Shown here piece by piece: positions 8,888-20,799 of a DNA stretch of 64,000 nt. Below the pieces are notes generated by a model. The model was not told the origin of the DNA. It saw nothing but the letters and a program-made list of their open reading frames with translations, and did no database searches. How positions within the stretch are numbered: position 1 is the first letter of the stretch; the number at the start of each line of letters is the position of its first letter. The translations under genes were made by a program, and so were the position numbers. The stretch is taken from NCBI RefSeq assembly GCF_905220415.1, contig NC_059546.1, forward strand, positions 9,796,001 through 9,860,000, read 5' to 3'. The DNA comes from Colias croceus (taxonomy: Eukaryota; Arthropoda; Insecta; Lepidoptera; Pieridae).

Positions 8888-11625
8888 TGATTACTATTTC
8901 TGTCCCAAATTCATTACCAATTTTATTGTAGTCCTACTGAGGCCGTGCGTCACCGTCCGATAATTCCCTTCGAATTAATTACTCAATGCCTTCATATTGG
9001 CTGATATTTTTGCGTGAACTGTCTCTTCGGTAAAATGGGTAAGTAATTTTAAGAATATATTTCAATTATATTATTTTTATTTCATATAAAATTATCGTAA
9101 AATATCTTTCGCATAATCGACATTATTTTAGTTCTTTGTTATTATAAAGATTAATTTATGAAATATGGAAAAATAAATTAAAAGTAGTAAATAATAATTG
9201 AATATTTAATATATTTATTCTACAATTGATAATTCATATTATTTAATATACGCTAAAAGCATAACCACAAATTTTATTCAACAAAGGTATATAAGGCTGC
9301 TTTGACTGCAATAATGATTTTCAGAAGCACCCATGTAGCACCCTTCCTTTGATAACTATCTAGTTTTATCAATTTCAGTATTAAATAAACACCACATTAT
9401 GTACAATAATTCTCGTATGAATATATAAATATAAATTAACATGAAAATTATATAATTAATTGAACTCTTACAATTCGACATATCAAATTAAGAAAATAGA
9501 ATTCATGGCTTTGTAATTCACTACATAAATAGTTGTACTTCTTTATATAAATAGTAAACTAAATACAATCCTACAAGTTTCCTTGTATTTACAATTTACT
9601 TACCCCGTTACTTCAGAAGAAATAATTTATTAAAATTAATTAATAGTTAACGATATAAATAATAAATATACCATCCTTCAATAGTAACATCATGAACGTT
9701 TTTACTAAATTACAACGGGTTCAGGAACATTAAATCGCGCCCAGTTTGAACACGCCACTTGGATTTATTCTAGCACATGAATGAATAGATACTGGATCAG
9801 TTATGCGCTTATTTATTGTTGTTTAATGCCATGTGTATCAGTAAATGAATGTTATTATTCTTTTTTATTACAATATACAAATTTAATATCACAATTTATA
9901 TTCATGTAAATGTATAGAAATATAAAAAGGCTACTAAAACAAATTTATACAAGCCAATATTTGCCTAGCTAGGTTACTGGGCAACATGTGTTTAGAGAAA
10001 CAGCTTGCCTTTATAATAAATTCACAAAAAGCCTCTTAGCAAGTACTTAATTATAAATTAAAATTGGTTGCGATAGAAAGTAAAAAAAAATTCAATAATA
10101 AAGAATACACAGAAAATATTTCTAAGATTTATACATTTATGTAGCGTTAGTTTATCGTCACTTAATATGTATATTAATGATAATTATGTAATAACTGTAC
10201 AATATTATTTAAGCAAATTTAAAACTGCTACGTGAACTTTCTAGAACTCTACATAAATTCGCTACACTATCTGCTACGTGGAAATTAGCCATCTGTTTGT
10301 GGCTAGAAATCGTTAATATGATATTTTAATCAGTTATTTATTAATGCTTGACTTGGGTTCTTGTATCTGCTAGGACCTAGTAAATTCTATATATATATAA
10401 TTTTGTTTATTTTTTGTTAACTATGTATCTACTCAGGCACAAACATTTATTTAAATAAAAAGTGCTTGACCTACGCACGCAGTTACTTCCAGATCTATAT
10501 TACTTCCAGATCTATATATCCGTGGTCTCGTATTAAAATAAACGTAATGTCGTATCATGGAAGCAAATTACTGTGTCCACTCCGGTGATTACAGCGAGAC
10601 ACGTTACGTTAAGTACTACACGGAAATGATTCGCTATTAATGTTGAATAAATTCAGCATTTTATGTAAAGTTCATATTAATTCGTTCATTACCTGACGTA
10701 ATTTGCGAATTTAAGGCCCACTTGGACATTTTCATTATTCTGTGTGAATGATGACGTCAGCTGTCAAAATGACACAATATCATAGAAAATATTTATGTAT
10801 TTGACATGGGATCGCACGCATCGACTCGAACTCTTCTCACCCACTCACCTGACTGCCACAGAAAGTATTGCAATTTATTCATAATTTATAATAAATATTT
10901 AATGATTCAGTTAGACTTCTTCTATACGTCTTTGAAGCGGTTCGGAAAATAGTTTTTACAGAGAAGAGCCGACAGAAACTTTTACTTTTAACATATTTGC
11001 TTTTTAAATAAAAATATAGAAGACTGAAGATGTAATTAGTTTCTAAATGAATCTTTTTGCTAAAACGCCAAAAATTTTTGAATTCGTAGCGTATAAGATT
11101 ATTTCATGGGCCTTATTCCCTTAAAATTTTGTTTAGTTCTACGAAAGTTTTAGCTTATTTACACCAGAAAATTCTGCTAAATTATTGGTTATAACCGTAA
11201 CATTTTACAAATTACGATGTACTCCGTATTAATTAATGAAGCCGGTATTTGGTGTATGAAAATCGACATGTACGTACTTATACCTACCGAAGTAGTACGC
11301 CCTTAAATATGAATTTATAAACCAATGCACCAATTAATTCTAGCATTGCTTCTATTAATTAAAGTCGAATCGGCTTATTTTGATTATAAAGTTTTAATTA
11401 AATTAGAGTTATAGAGTCTGGTATTTATTTATTTGAAGTTTGTTATTTTTAATTGAAAGGGCATTGGCCCTTCAAACTGATTATTGAGAAAGAAATAGTT
11501 TGCGAACTCATAGCTTAAAAATATTCATACTTATTCTTAAGTATTGTATTTATTGAAAAAAAAATCTAAAATATTCCTAAGTTATTCCGACTGTTAACTT
11601 TTCTTCTTTAAATTATTTATAAAAC
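8888..11625. other. Long AT-rich non-coding stretch
   Basis: The longest repeat-poor stretch of the left half. The only structure noticed is a tandem doubling of TTACTTCCAGATCTATAT-like sequence at about 10481-10518. No exon or RNA gene is recognised. Confidence 0.5.
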
Positions 11626-11765
11626 ACTAGCGGTCTGCCCCGGCTTCGCCCGTGGTACATATTTAGGTTCTCTCTACATAAGAACCATCCTTGGACTTCC
11701 ACAAACATTAAAAAAAAAGAATTATCGAAATCGGTTCAGCCGTTCACGTTGTTGGTTGGACAGTT
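11626..11765 (-). repeat. Family B short dispersed repeat
   Basis: Begins ACTAGCGGTCTGCCCCGGC. The head is replaced by GTTGGTTGGACAG. Confidence 0.75.
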
Positions 11766-12629
11766 ATACCTGTATTTAGATTAAGTTTTATTGTACAATT
11801 AACCACTGTTCTGCTGTTTATTATCCCTAATAAAGAAAAAAAAATACCTTAACTGCATTAGCAACTAGCACTAATTGTATACATAGTGTAATTTGTACAT
11901 CTATATGTAACCCCAAAATGAAGCCTTTCAGCTTATTCGGTACCTCGTTATCACCGAAAAAACGGGCAAAGAGGTTTCTTTATGTGGATAATGAATGCAA
12001 GACTGAAAATGCAGTAACTTCCATAACGCTATAGAAGTATAGAGTAGGTAATGTATGTGTAATTCTGATATTTTGAGAAATTTTCTAAGATAATATGACT
12101 TGGTAGTGATTAAAAAGTAGAAGCAGGATTTAACACTGTGTTTTTGCAAAGTATAAGTTCATTAAATGCAACTTAATAGCAAAATGGGGAAGCATACGAT
12201 CACGGGTTACGTCACGATATAATATTATATACTTGGATAAAAATTTAGTTTATTTTCTTGGACTTTTGACATCTAGTATTGCGTATTAACTTAAAACATT
12301 TTCAAATATTTTATTTTAACTTTGAACATACTTAATATGAACAATTGAAATATAAGAGATTTACATAAAACTTTTATTGTTCTAAGAACTTGTGAATAAA
12401 TAATCATTTATAATAATATGTACATTTGAACTTCTGAAATGTTAGCAAATAAATACATATTTCATTATTTAAAATTTACGAGTATTATCCTATATTATTA
12501 CAGTATCATAAATAAATATATTTTGAAAACAGCTAATAAGAAGGTCGCCAAACTCAATCAAACCATCAAAATAACAAAAAGGACGGCGTTGTTTGTTTAA
12601 GTGGAGTTTTTGTTGTAAACGAGCGTTTA

Positions 12630-12822
12630 TCACTACATAGTACGTATAAAACAAAGTCGCTTTCTCTGTCCCTATGTCCCTTTGTATGCTTAAATCTTTA
12701 AAACTACGCAACGGGTGTTGATGTGGTTTTTTTAACAGATAGAGTGATTCAAGAGGAAGGTTTTAGTATATAATTTATTAGGTTTTAAACAAAGCGGGCG
12801 AAACCGCGGGCGGTAAGCTAGT
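12630..12822 (+). repeat. Family C short dispersed repeat
   Basis: Runs from CACTACATAGTACGTATAAA through AAACTACGCAACGGG and AGAGGAAGGTTTTAGTATA to CGGGCGGTAAGCTAGT. Confidence 0.8.
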
Positions 12823-13588
12823 TTTAAATAATTTATAATAATTTTCATTTAATATATTATGCTAGTTTTTATAGGCACGGGTTAGCCTTCACGCGAAACG
12901 GGAACGTATGAAACGCGTGTGTGTGGTGGTGAGTTTGATTCTTGGTAGAGTCGAATGAAAAATACTGTCTGGAGGGATATGAAATGCTTTATCATCTATT
13001 TAAGTCTAATGAAAATTTAAATAATTTTGAATAATGTGTTTAACTTTTTTGAACGAAAAAAATATACAGATTAAATACAGTACATAGTTTGATAGTGCGC
13101 AGATATATAGATAAGTGTATTTAGTACATATTATACCGAAGCAATATTATACTGAAAACAATCATGTTCGTGCAGTTTATAATGTTACTGGTTTTATGTC
13201 TCTAATAATATTTCAAACAAAACATTTAACAGACGGAACTTTTTAAAGAAAAAAAAAATAACTTTATGAAACTAGTGCCATACGAATGAATTAAGAATTT
13301 GGAATTATATCAAGAAAAACGCCGCGTTCAAAGCGCCCGTTTACTTTAAAAGAGTTGTCTAAGATATTGACGATGTTGTTAACGTTAGACGCTTCTATTA
13401 CAAGGACAAACATTCAATAGTACAGAATAAAAATCCCGATAGATTTATTATTTATAACAAAGGATGGAAGTATATATACGTGAATTCACGTACCAACCTA
13501 AAGAAAAGTTAAATTGTTATAATATTTATGACAGCTTTGGTAGGGTAGGGTAGCTATTATTAGAATTTCGCAATGGCACTTGTATAAA
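12823..13588. other. AT-rich non-coding stretch
   Basis: Nothing recognised. Confidence 0.45.
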
Positions 13589-13600
13589 AAGTATAATATT

Positions 13601-13644
13601 AATTTTTTTTTTAATGCCATAAAAACCAAAAAAAATATAAATTC
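13601..13644 (+). mobile_element. Retroposed element with A-rich tail, 5'-truncated copy 2
   Basis: Only the last 44 bases are present, including AATGCCATAAAAACCAAAAA as in the copies at 229 and 19895. The flanking duplication AAGTATAATATT is 12 bases (13589-13600 and 13645-13656). The truncation from this side shows that the A-rich end is the 3' end. Confidence 0.75.
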
Positions 13645-13680
13645 AAGTATAATATTGGCAAAAAATTTAGAAATTAAAAA

Positions 13681-13906
13681 AAATGTGTGCGTGTACTCGT
13701 TAGTGTACACGAGTAAGAAGTGAAACTACTTTATGAACTTATTAAAAAAAAAAATAATTTACTATATGCAAATTTACAGAATTATACGTCGAATCATGCG
13801 TGGTAGGGATAAGAAAAAGATGGCACGTAACGGAAAAATGTCACGCGTAACGAAAAAATGTTACACCAAATTTTTTTCCAACCCCGATAAAGAAGTTTCA
13901 CTTCAA
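13681..13906 (+). mobile_element. AAGTGAAACT MITE, copy 1
   Basis: Inverted repeats: AGAAGTGAAACTACTTTATG at the left, and ATAAAGAAGTTTCACTTC at the right. An extra hairpin, CGTGTACTCGTTAGTGTACACG, lies outside the left repeat and also occurs in the copy at 26571. The interior has ACGGAAAAATGTCACGCGTAACG. Confidence 0.75.
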
Positions 13907-14476
13907 TACTTCGCAAAGGATTTAAAACGTGATTAATGTCTGTATTTAATCTGACATTTCAAGGGCATTACAGCAAAGGTACTTCGGACTTTAAATTCAT
14001 CATAAATCTTTTATTTCTAAACCTTAATACTCGTAAAATCACAAGAAAGTAAGACGATAAAATTTTACACGCTGTAAGTATTTTTGAGACTGCTTTTCGC
14101 CGAGGTTATAAACATCTAAGCGAGGCCATGGACCAATAATTCATGTTTTGTAAACTTCATATGAGCTGCTTATAATAGAAATGGGCGTAGAACTTAGCAA
14201 TAAATAACATGTTCACTACGTCCGTTGTGAGTGCCTACGTAATAGGGAATAAATCGCTGATATCTTTAGAATAAACTTATTGGTTTAAATAGACGTTCAG
14301 GTAAACGGTAGTAATCAATTTTTCAGTTTACATATTATATAATGAGTACATAATATTATCTTAACCGAAAAATCGATTCGATCACAGTTCACATGTGCAT
14401 AATATTCACATAACATTCATACCTACATACATACATCAATACATGCTTACGAACTTTCGCATTTATAATATTACGT
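13907..14476. other. AT-rich non-coding stretch
   Basis: Nothing recognised. Confidence 0.45.
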
Positions 14477-14663
14477 ACTAGCTTACCGCCCGCGGCTTCG
14501 CCTGCTTTGTCTACAACCTAATAAATTATATACTAAGACCTTCCTCTTGGATCACTCCATCTATTAAAAAAACCGCATCAAAATCCGTTACGTAGTTTTA
14601 AAGATTCAGCATACAAAGGGACATAGCGATAGAGAAAGCGACTTTGTTTTATACTATGTTGTG
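14477..14663 (-). repeat. Family C short dispersed repeat
   Basis: Begins CTAGCTTACCGCCCGCGGC and contains CCTTCCTCTTGGATCACTCC and AGAAAGCGACTTTGTTTTATA. Confidence 0.8.
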
Positions 14664-15052
14664 ATAATGAGTAGGATTTTCTATTTCACATGTTAAAATC
14701 GGTTTAGTAAATCGACTTTAAATCGACATGATTAAAAGTCAGACGACATAATATTTTGACGTTGCCAACCCACACTTTACTTAAACCCCATATAATTGGC
14801 AGTTGTCTGTAGAGATAGAACAGAAAATAAGCTCATGATGAAAAATAAATAAATAATAACGCTCGTTAAGAAGTTATGTCTATTAGAAACGTATATAAGC
14901 TCATAATTATGAATATATAAAGAAAAAATCGATAGATCAAATCTGATCCTAAATTTTTTGCAAATGTTAGTTCTATAACGAAGTAGTTTGAAAATAATAA
15001 ATATCTACTGTTAACTAAAAAATATTGTTATCGATAAAGCAATTTATATAAT

Positions 15053-15294
15053 ACTAGCTTTCCACCCGCAGCTTCGCCCGCGCAGTCAAAGAAAAACCCG
15101 CATAGTTTCCGTTCCCGTGGGATTTCCGGGATAAAACCTATCCTATTTCCCGGGATAAAAAGTAGCCTATGTCCTTTCTCGGGTATCAAAATATCTCTAC
15201 ACCAAATTTCATTCAAATTGGTTCAGTAGTTAAGGCGTGATTGAGTAACAGACAGACAGACAGAGTTACTTTCGCATTAATAATATTAGTATGG
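15053..15294 (-). repeat. Family A' short dispersed repeat
   Basis: Begins ACTAGCTTTCCACCCGCAGC and contains CTTTCTCGGGTATCAAAATA and TTAAGGCGTGATTGAGTAAC. GGGATAAAA is duplicated internally. Ends at the GACAGACAGACAG run and the AATATTAGTATG head. Confidence 0.8.
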
Positions 15295-15755
15295 ATGTCA
15301 TATTGTATAACCTAGAGCTTTTCGCGTCACGATTTTTGTAAAATTTCATACGAATAGTTCCAAATTTAGGATTGCCAATTCTCTTTGTCGGTTCCCAATA
15401 AAAATCAATCAACCGACATGCCTACCTCAATTTACGATGTTCGTAAAAATATGTTTCCTAACATGGTCTAAATATTTTATGGAGATTTTTTTCAAATATA
15501 ACCTTTGGGCTTATAATGATAAAAAGGAATCTATTGTTTTTATTATATACAAGAAGATACGAATAGTGTAGATAAATAAGAAATACAAGCCCCGGATAAA
15601 GTATTATTTTTAAATTTCAAAATATAGCTTACATAGCGGTTTTATTTTTAAACAATTTAAATAAGTGAGACTCTACATCAGTTGAAAGATCCATCCTTTG
15701 AGAATATTTAATAGGAAATTTCAATCACTCGAATAATACATTAGTTTCATATAGG

Positions 15756-16000
15756 ACTAGATTTCCGCCCGCGGCTTCGCCCGCGTTTGCAAAGGAAAAC
15801 CCGCATAGTTCCCGTTCCCGTGGGATTTCCGTGATAAAAACTATCCTATGTGTTAATCCAAGTTACCCTCCATATGTGTGCTAAATTTCATTGTAATCGG
15901 TTCAGTAGTTTTTACGTGAAAGAGTAACATCCATACATCCATACATCCAAATAATATAATCCATACTTACAAACTTTCGCCTTCATAATAGTAGTAGGAT
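15756..16000 (-). repeat. Family A short dispersed repeat
   Basis: Begins GACTAGATTTCCGCCCGCGG and ends with a CATACATC tandem run and ATAATAGTAGTAGGAT. Close to full length. Confidence 0.8.
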
Positions 16001-16667
16001 GTATAATATCTGCTCACATTATGTTAGTAAATTATAGCTTCAAACCATCTTCAAACCCTACTGCTGTAATATATAATATATATATATATACAAAACTTTA
16101 TAGTCGTGTGTATGTTGGTCGATTAATGTATTGGATATGGCAATTGCACTTCTCCAATCATTTTGTTTTGTAGGCATAACGTTTCGGTTAAATGGAATTC
16201 TTAGTTTAAGTACTTTAGCCTCGCTAAAGATACTCTATAACAAACATAGAACCTATTTTTAAGTCAGTAGTTAGAAGAATGATGGTCCATAATTTCACAA
16301 TGTAAAACAATTAATTTTATATAGGTTTAATTATCGTCATACCCTTATCACTGTCACATCTGAATATTAAAAAGAAACGGAACGTACGGCGTCTACAATA
16401 ATTATGCATGAAATTCAGTCAGGTTTTACGTAAAAAGTGGTTAAAGTGAAATATTACAATATTATTTGCTGCCGAAGTTAGGCATGGTCAAATATGTTGA
16501 TCTTTAGAAAGAAACAAAATATTAATTAAGTCGCATTGTCCAAAACAGGTTCACTTTTTGTCAAAGCATAGCAAAGCATATAAAAGCAGTTTTATAATAT
16601 TTAAACAAATCATAATAGTATTAGTTTATTCACAGGTATACATGGAATTTTATATAGGTCAATAACA
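16001..16667. other. AT-rich non-coding stretch with a short TA run
   Basis: A TA-rich microsatellite lies near 16068-16089. Nothing else is recognised. Confidence 0.45.
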
Positions 16668-16675
16668 CTTTATTT

Positions 16676-16970
16676 CATTGAGATAATATTACTACGTATG
16701 GAGGAGACACCACGAACAAAATCTGTGCACCATTTTTTTGCTCTAACTAAGTTTTAAAAATTATTATCTAGTTATAGGTACTTACCGATGAAAGTTATTC
16801 CTTTGCACTTTTCCGTATTATTTGTGCAATATCGTAACACACACGAAGGCATATTTGATGCGTTTCACTTTAAAACAAATAAAAATGAGCGTGCAGTTAC
16901 GCCATATGGCGTATGTTGAGCGGAACATAAGTGATGTAGGCGGTGTCGTCTCCATATGTATATCTCAATG
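16676..16970. mobile_element. hAT-type MITE with 8-base target duplication
   Basis: The 295-base element is flanked by a perfect CTTTATTT duplication (16668-16675 and 16971-16978). The ends are CATTGAGATA and TATCTCAATG. The inverted repeat continues imperfectly as TACGTATGGAGGAGACACC facing GGTGTCGTCTCCATATGTA. The 8-base duplication and CA...TG ends fit the hAT superfamily. No transposase is present. Confidence 0.8.
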
Positions 16971-16978
16971 CTTTATTT

Positions 16979-17470
16979 GCGTTTTGTATATTCAAAACGC
17001 AAAGCTTAAATTCAAATATTTATCAATTATTAAACTACGCTCATTTTGAAAGCACTTTTGAATCAAATCATATTTATTTAGAAACCTAAATACATCATGT
17101 TTAAATAATGTGCAGTATAATAGTATTATAATATAAGTTTAGATTGTAATAATACTAAAAAACGGTTCTAATGTGTATAATTGAAATATTTAATTATGAA
17201 TTCATTTTAACACTGCAATAGAAAGCTTTTTGATTGACAACACAAAAGTACGACGTTTTGACAATACAAACTTGATTTTTCAACAATAACCCTTTGTATA
17301 AACTCATTTAAATGTATTTTGAAAACAACTGTAACAAATTAACACCATTCAATGAACTGAATATTGAAAAATCTTCTGACTTTTAAATTGACTCGATATT
17401 CATTTTGAATTCGTAACGAAGGAAAGCGGACCACAGAGTACAGAAGTTACTATTACCGCGATCAAAATTA
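16979..17470. other. AT-rich stretch upstream of the candidate promoter
   Basis: Nothing recognised. It would be the upstream flank of the candidate first exon. Confidence 0.4.
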
Positions 17471-17471
17471 G

Positions 17472-17487
17472 ACAGTTCACTCAGTTA
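17472..17487 (+). promoter_or_regulatory. Candidate initiator of a host gene
   Basis: CTCAGTTATT (TCAGTT at 17481-17486) fits the arthropod initiator; a weaker ACAGTTCAC lies just before it. There is no convincing TATA box about 30 bases upstream, and no clear DPE. It is supported mainly by the coding start downstream. Confidence 0.3.
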
Positions 17488-17702
17488 TTACCATACCGGT
17501 TTGCAGGGAAAGAAAATCTGATGCTGTACACTTCAGTTTTCAGCAAACAGCCGTAGAGGACGGACGTCTGTTCCATTTCAAATAATCACGCAATACGATG
17601 TTTTGTAAATGAAGCGATTTTTTATTTTATTTAGTGTGTAGTGTGTGTTAAAGATGCAAGAAATGTTCACAGTTTTTATTCAACTTTTGTTTATATTTCA
17701 AG
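17483..17702 (+). CDS. Candidate first exon of a secreted or membrane host protein (coding part 17654-17702)
   Basis: The coding part starts at ATG 17654 (A at -3) and reads MQEMFTVFIQLLFIFQ plus one base, then meets a strong donor GTGAGT at 17703. The peptide is short and hydrophobic, like a secretion signal. A phase-1 intron right after a signal peptide is common in genes for extracellular and immunoglobulin-superfamily proteins. The presumed 5' leader (17483-17653) has three short upstream frames (ATG at 17522, 17600 and 17609). The stretch has fewer AT runs than its surroundings and no repeats. The next exon may be the 14-base one at 20076; otherwise it lies beyond the window. The protein family cannot be told from 16 residues. 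Confidence 0.4.
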
Positions 17703-17709
17703 GTGAGTT

Positions 17710-18180
17710 TTTTGTTATTTATTCCCATTTGAATATAGTGGGTGTATCGGTAGTATTGTTTACATAAATTATTATTGATACGAATCTTTTCAATATACAT
17801 TGTGTGTATTTTAATTGATGTTTACTGATAGCGAGCGCTTCGTTATGAAGCATTATAATTATTTTAAACAATTATTTACTATTAATATGTGTATAATTTA
17901 TGCTTTATTTTAACGCTCTGTATTAATTTATATGATTATTACCTATCTATTATTCAATTATTTTTATATCATAGTATGAATAAGTTCAACGTAAGGGAAG
18001 TAACATTTATTTATAAATTCTTTACCTACTTTATATACTCTTTATATATTTTAGGAATAAAGTAGGTAAGTATAGTTAATAGATTACATCTATTTAAAAT
18101 TATTTAGGGACTACATTTTTTTTCAAATTATTAAAGAAATCGGATTGATTATTATTAGGTATACCTATATGTAAATAATC
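17710..18180. other. AT-rich stretch, start of the presumed intron
   Basis: Nothing recognised. Confidence 0.4.
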
Positions 18181-18358
18181 CATACTAATATTATAAATGC
18201 GAAAGTATCTCTGTCTGTCTGTTACTCAATCACGCCTAAACTACTGAACCAATTTGCATGAAATTTGGTATGGGGATATTTTGATACCCGAGAAAGGACA
18301 TAGGCTACCTTTTATTGCGAAATATGTACCACGGGCGAAGCCGGGGCGGACCGCTAGT
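18181..18358 (+). repeat. Chimeric A'/B dispersed repeat
   Basis: It opens as A' (CTAATATTATAAATGCGAAAG, AATCACGCCTAAACTACTGA, GATACCCGAGAAAGGACATAG). After about 18320 it switches to the B tail (ATATGTACCACGGGCGAAG, then CGGACCGCTAGTA). Confidence 0.8.
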
Positions 18359-19124
18359 ATGTAAATAAACCTATTAATTAATGCAATGTATAAGTATTGA
18401 ACTATAATATTGATAGCATTCTTAGTTAATTTTGTCCTTTTTAATATTAAAAAGTATGTGAAAGCCTGATTTTTAGAACATTTATATCTTTGCAGATATG
18501 AAATTTAATTCAATTGGAAGTACTTAACTGTGAATTTTTCACGTTACGAACAAAATAGTAAAAATATTTTTTCATATAATTTTTATTATATCAAAAGTTA
18601 TTAGTGTCGGAAAGCTTATTGATATAATTACTTATTGTTGAAGAAACGTGTTAGTTTTCTTCTAGCTTTAGCCTCAAAATTGCTTGCGAGGTTTTTAGGA
18701 CTAAAAGCTCAGCAGTCAGCAATTCGTTTTGATTAATGAAAAGAAACCTAAGCAAACTTAGTAATTTTGCTGGTATTCTAGATAAGATAAACCTTTTCTG
18801 AATTAAGGCCTACATGGCAAAACATTGTATTGTTTAGGAAGTGACTTGAGGAGGTATAGAGCGATAGTAAATATAGTTTAAAAAACAAAAACACATCACA
18901 CATGCATGAGATAAAGTAAATTATTGTATTCTCACGAGTCCCTGATAAGTGTGTAAAGTTTGATTTAAATCTGTCCATTTAAAGTGGAACAAAATCGAGT
19001 CTTAAGGAGTCGGTTATGTACAAACATACAGGAGAAGTACATAGAGTAGCTATTTTAATAAATTTTATTTAAGAAACAATGTAGAGTCTTGTCTCTAGCT
19101 TACAACCAATAGTTGAAATATATA
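18359..19124. other. AT-rich non-coding stretch
   Basis: Nothing recognised. Confidence 0.4.
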
Positions 19125-19480
19125 TCTATACATATAATAAAATCGTAGGAAAGTCAAAACTGTACATTGAATATTTTTTTAAAAGAATACATAATCCATG
19201 ATCTATAATCGATATAGAAGCCAAAAACATAGTTTTTAGAATTTTTGTCTGTTTGTCTGTTTGTCTGTTTATCTGTTTGTCTGTTTGTCTGTATGTTTGA
19301 CCGAGCTAATCTCAGAAAGTACTGCATAGATTTACTTCAAATTTTGCATGAATATTCCTTAGAGGTCGGGTGAGGATAGTTTAAACATATTATCATGATA
19401 TCACCTTCGGGGGAGGAGCTGTGAACCTTTATTTTTCTTACATATTCCGTGTACTACGACAGCGTACAATCTAAAGACTC
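19125..19480 (+). repeat. Family F repeat (probable LINE-derived)
   Basis: Contains TATAGAAGCCAAAAACATAG, a TGTC-type tetranucleotide run (19243-19294) and GAGCTAATCTCAGAAAGTAC. An inverted relative lies at 29632-29820. The boundaries are approximate. Confidence 0.6.
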
Positions 19481-19894
19481 ATATTTAAATGTTGGTTTCG
19501 AGTAAGCCATGCTATTATCTAGCTTTACAAAATAAAAACAATGTCATTTACGTAATTTGGGCAGAGAAACAGTTTAATGAATTTAGTAGTATAAAGACAA
19601 ATTTGAAACAGCGCCATCTATGAGATTTCGTAAAAATCAAATCAATTTACATGTTATCACTACTGAACATACTGTTGAAAATTAATAATTTAAATATAAT
19701 CATGTTATTTATTTATCTCTTTAACCCATATCTTCCATTCCCTATAAGGTGCGCTTATATTTCGTGTGAATATACTACATTTTTAAAAGTGAGGGTAGGT
19801 AGATGTTTATTATTTTAAGTCAAACTAGACACCATTACAATTAATCTAACATTGATTGTGTTCATTGGTTACATTTTTAAAATCTTCGTGTTTT

Positions 19895-20050
19895 ATAAAT
19901 TTATAAAGAATAGAAAAAATTCGATCACGAGGCGGGACTCGAACCCGCATAATTTCGTGATCGAATGTTTCTATTCTTTATAAATTTATTATTTATAAAT
20001 TTATATTTATAAAGCATTTGAATGTCATAAAACCAAAAATATCAAATTCA
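19895..20050 (+). mobile_element. Retroposed tRNA-containing element, fold-back copy 3
   Basis: A 13-base duplication ATCTTCGTGTTTT flanks it (19882-19894 and 20051-20063). The tRNA-like part is cut to the T arm (GGCGGGACTCGAACCCGC). The 5' sequence then recurs in inverted order (TTCGTGATCGAATGTTTCTATTC), giving a fold-back. It ends with the family tail CATTTGAATGTCATAAAACC. Confidence 0.75.
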
Positions 20051-20075
20051 ATCTTCGTGTTTTGTGAATTTTCAG

Positions 20076-20089
20076 CATACCTACAAAAG
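20076..20089 (+). CDS. Candidate 14-base microexon
   Basis: CATACCTACAAAAG lies between an acceptor-like GTGAATTTTCAG and a strong donor GTAAGT. Joined to the phase-1 exon ending at 17702 it stays in frame and adds AYLQK, a plausible signal-peptide cleavage region. Only splice signals and frame support it. The next visible acceptor (TTTATTTACAG at about 20322) would lead to a stop after four codons, so a later exon would be needed. Confidence 0.22.
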
Positions 20090-20653
20090 GTAAGTTGTTA
20101 CTTTTATAGGTATTTATTTTTTATAATGATAGCAATTCATGTTTTTTATTAGTTTTATAAAGTATTTTATTACACTTTTAGAATGAAATAATAAAATGAT
20201 GAATTCTTTTTGACTTTTACAAGATTTTGAGGTGCGTTGGGAACAGTAGTTTGTTGATAAAACTTTATTTGTAAGTAGCTTTTTTTATAGATTTACAATT
20301 AACTTTTGATTTTTTTATTTACAGATTCAATGTTCATAAAATTATATCGCCTTTGGAAGACTATTTCTGCTGACAATTTTACAACACCACTTGAAAATTG
20401 ATGATTTGATGATGAAGATAGTGGCAGCGAGGATAAGTGGAAATTAGTTATCATCCGCTTCGTCAATTTTTGACTGAAGTTAATGTCCAACGTATGGTTC
20501 AATCATTGGAAGTATCTCGGGTAATTTTGGAGGATATTTTTCAGGAAGGAGAGAAGGGGCGGCCAACCATATATCAAACTACTACGTTTTAGTACCGAAA
20601 AAAATGTTATTGCCAAATGAAACATAAATTTTGCACTCACAACTGTACAAGTT

Positions 20654-20788
20654 ATGATTTTTATTCTGACTTTGCTGTTATCTGATTATAATATTTATCG
20701 TTATGGCTATCGAGGTACCGACCGTACTGGGATGAGAGTACATGATTATACTCATCATCCAGGATTACTTAGAGCATTTTCACACTGA
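20654..20788 (+). CDS. Small open frame of unknown nature (44 residues)
   Basis: The frame begins MIFILTLLLSDYNIY, continues RYGYRGTDRTGMRVHDYTHH, and ends PGLLRAFSH and a stop. The first residues are hydrophobic; the rest is rich in Arg, Tyr, Gly and His, unlike the Lys/Ile/Asn/Phe-rich translation of random AT-rich DNA here. A polyadenylation-like AATAAA follows at about 20885. I recognise no family. It could be a small peptide gene, a remnant, or chance. Confidence 0.2.
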   Translation: MIFILTLLLSDYNIYRYGYRGTDRTGMRVHDYTHHPGLLRAFSH

Positions 20789-20799
20789 AAAAGATGTTT

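Noticed and set aside
16822..17049. 75-codon frame on the + strand
   Set aside because: It overlaps the hAT-type MITE and runs out across its border.
19243..19294. Regular short repeats resembling an array
   Set aside because: A TGTC/TGTT tetranucleotide run within a retroelement end; no spacers and a eukaryotic setting, so not CRISPR.
20322..20600. Possible exon after the acceptor TTTATTTACAG
   Set aside because: Joined to the candidate upstream exons it meets a stop after four codons; the other frames also have stops.
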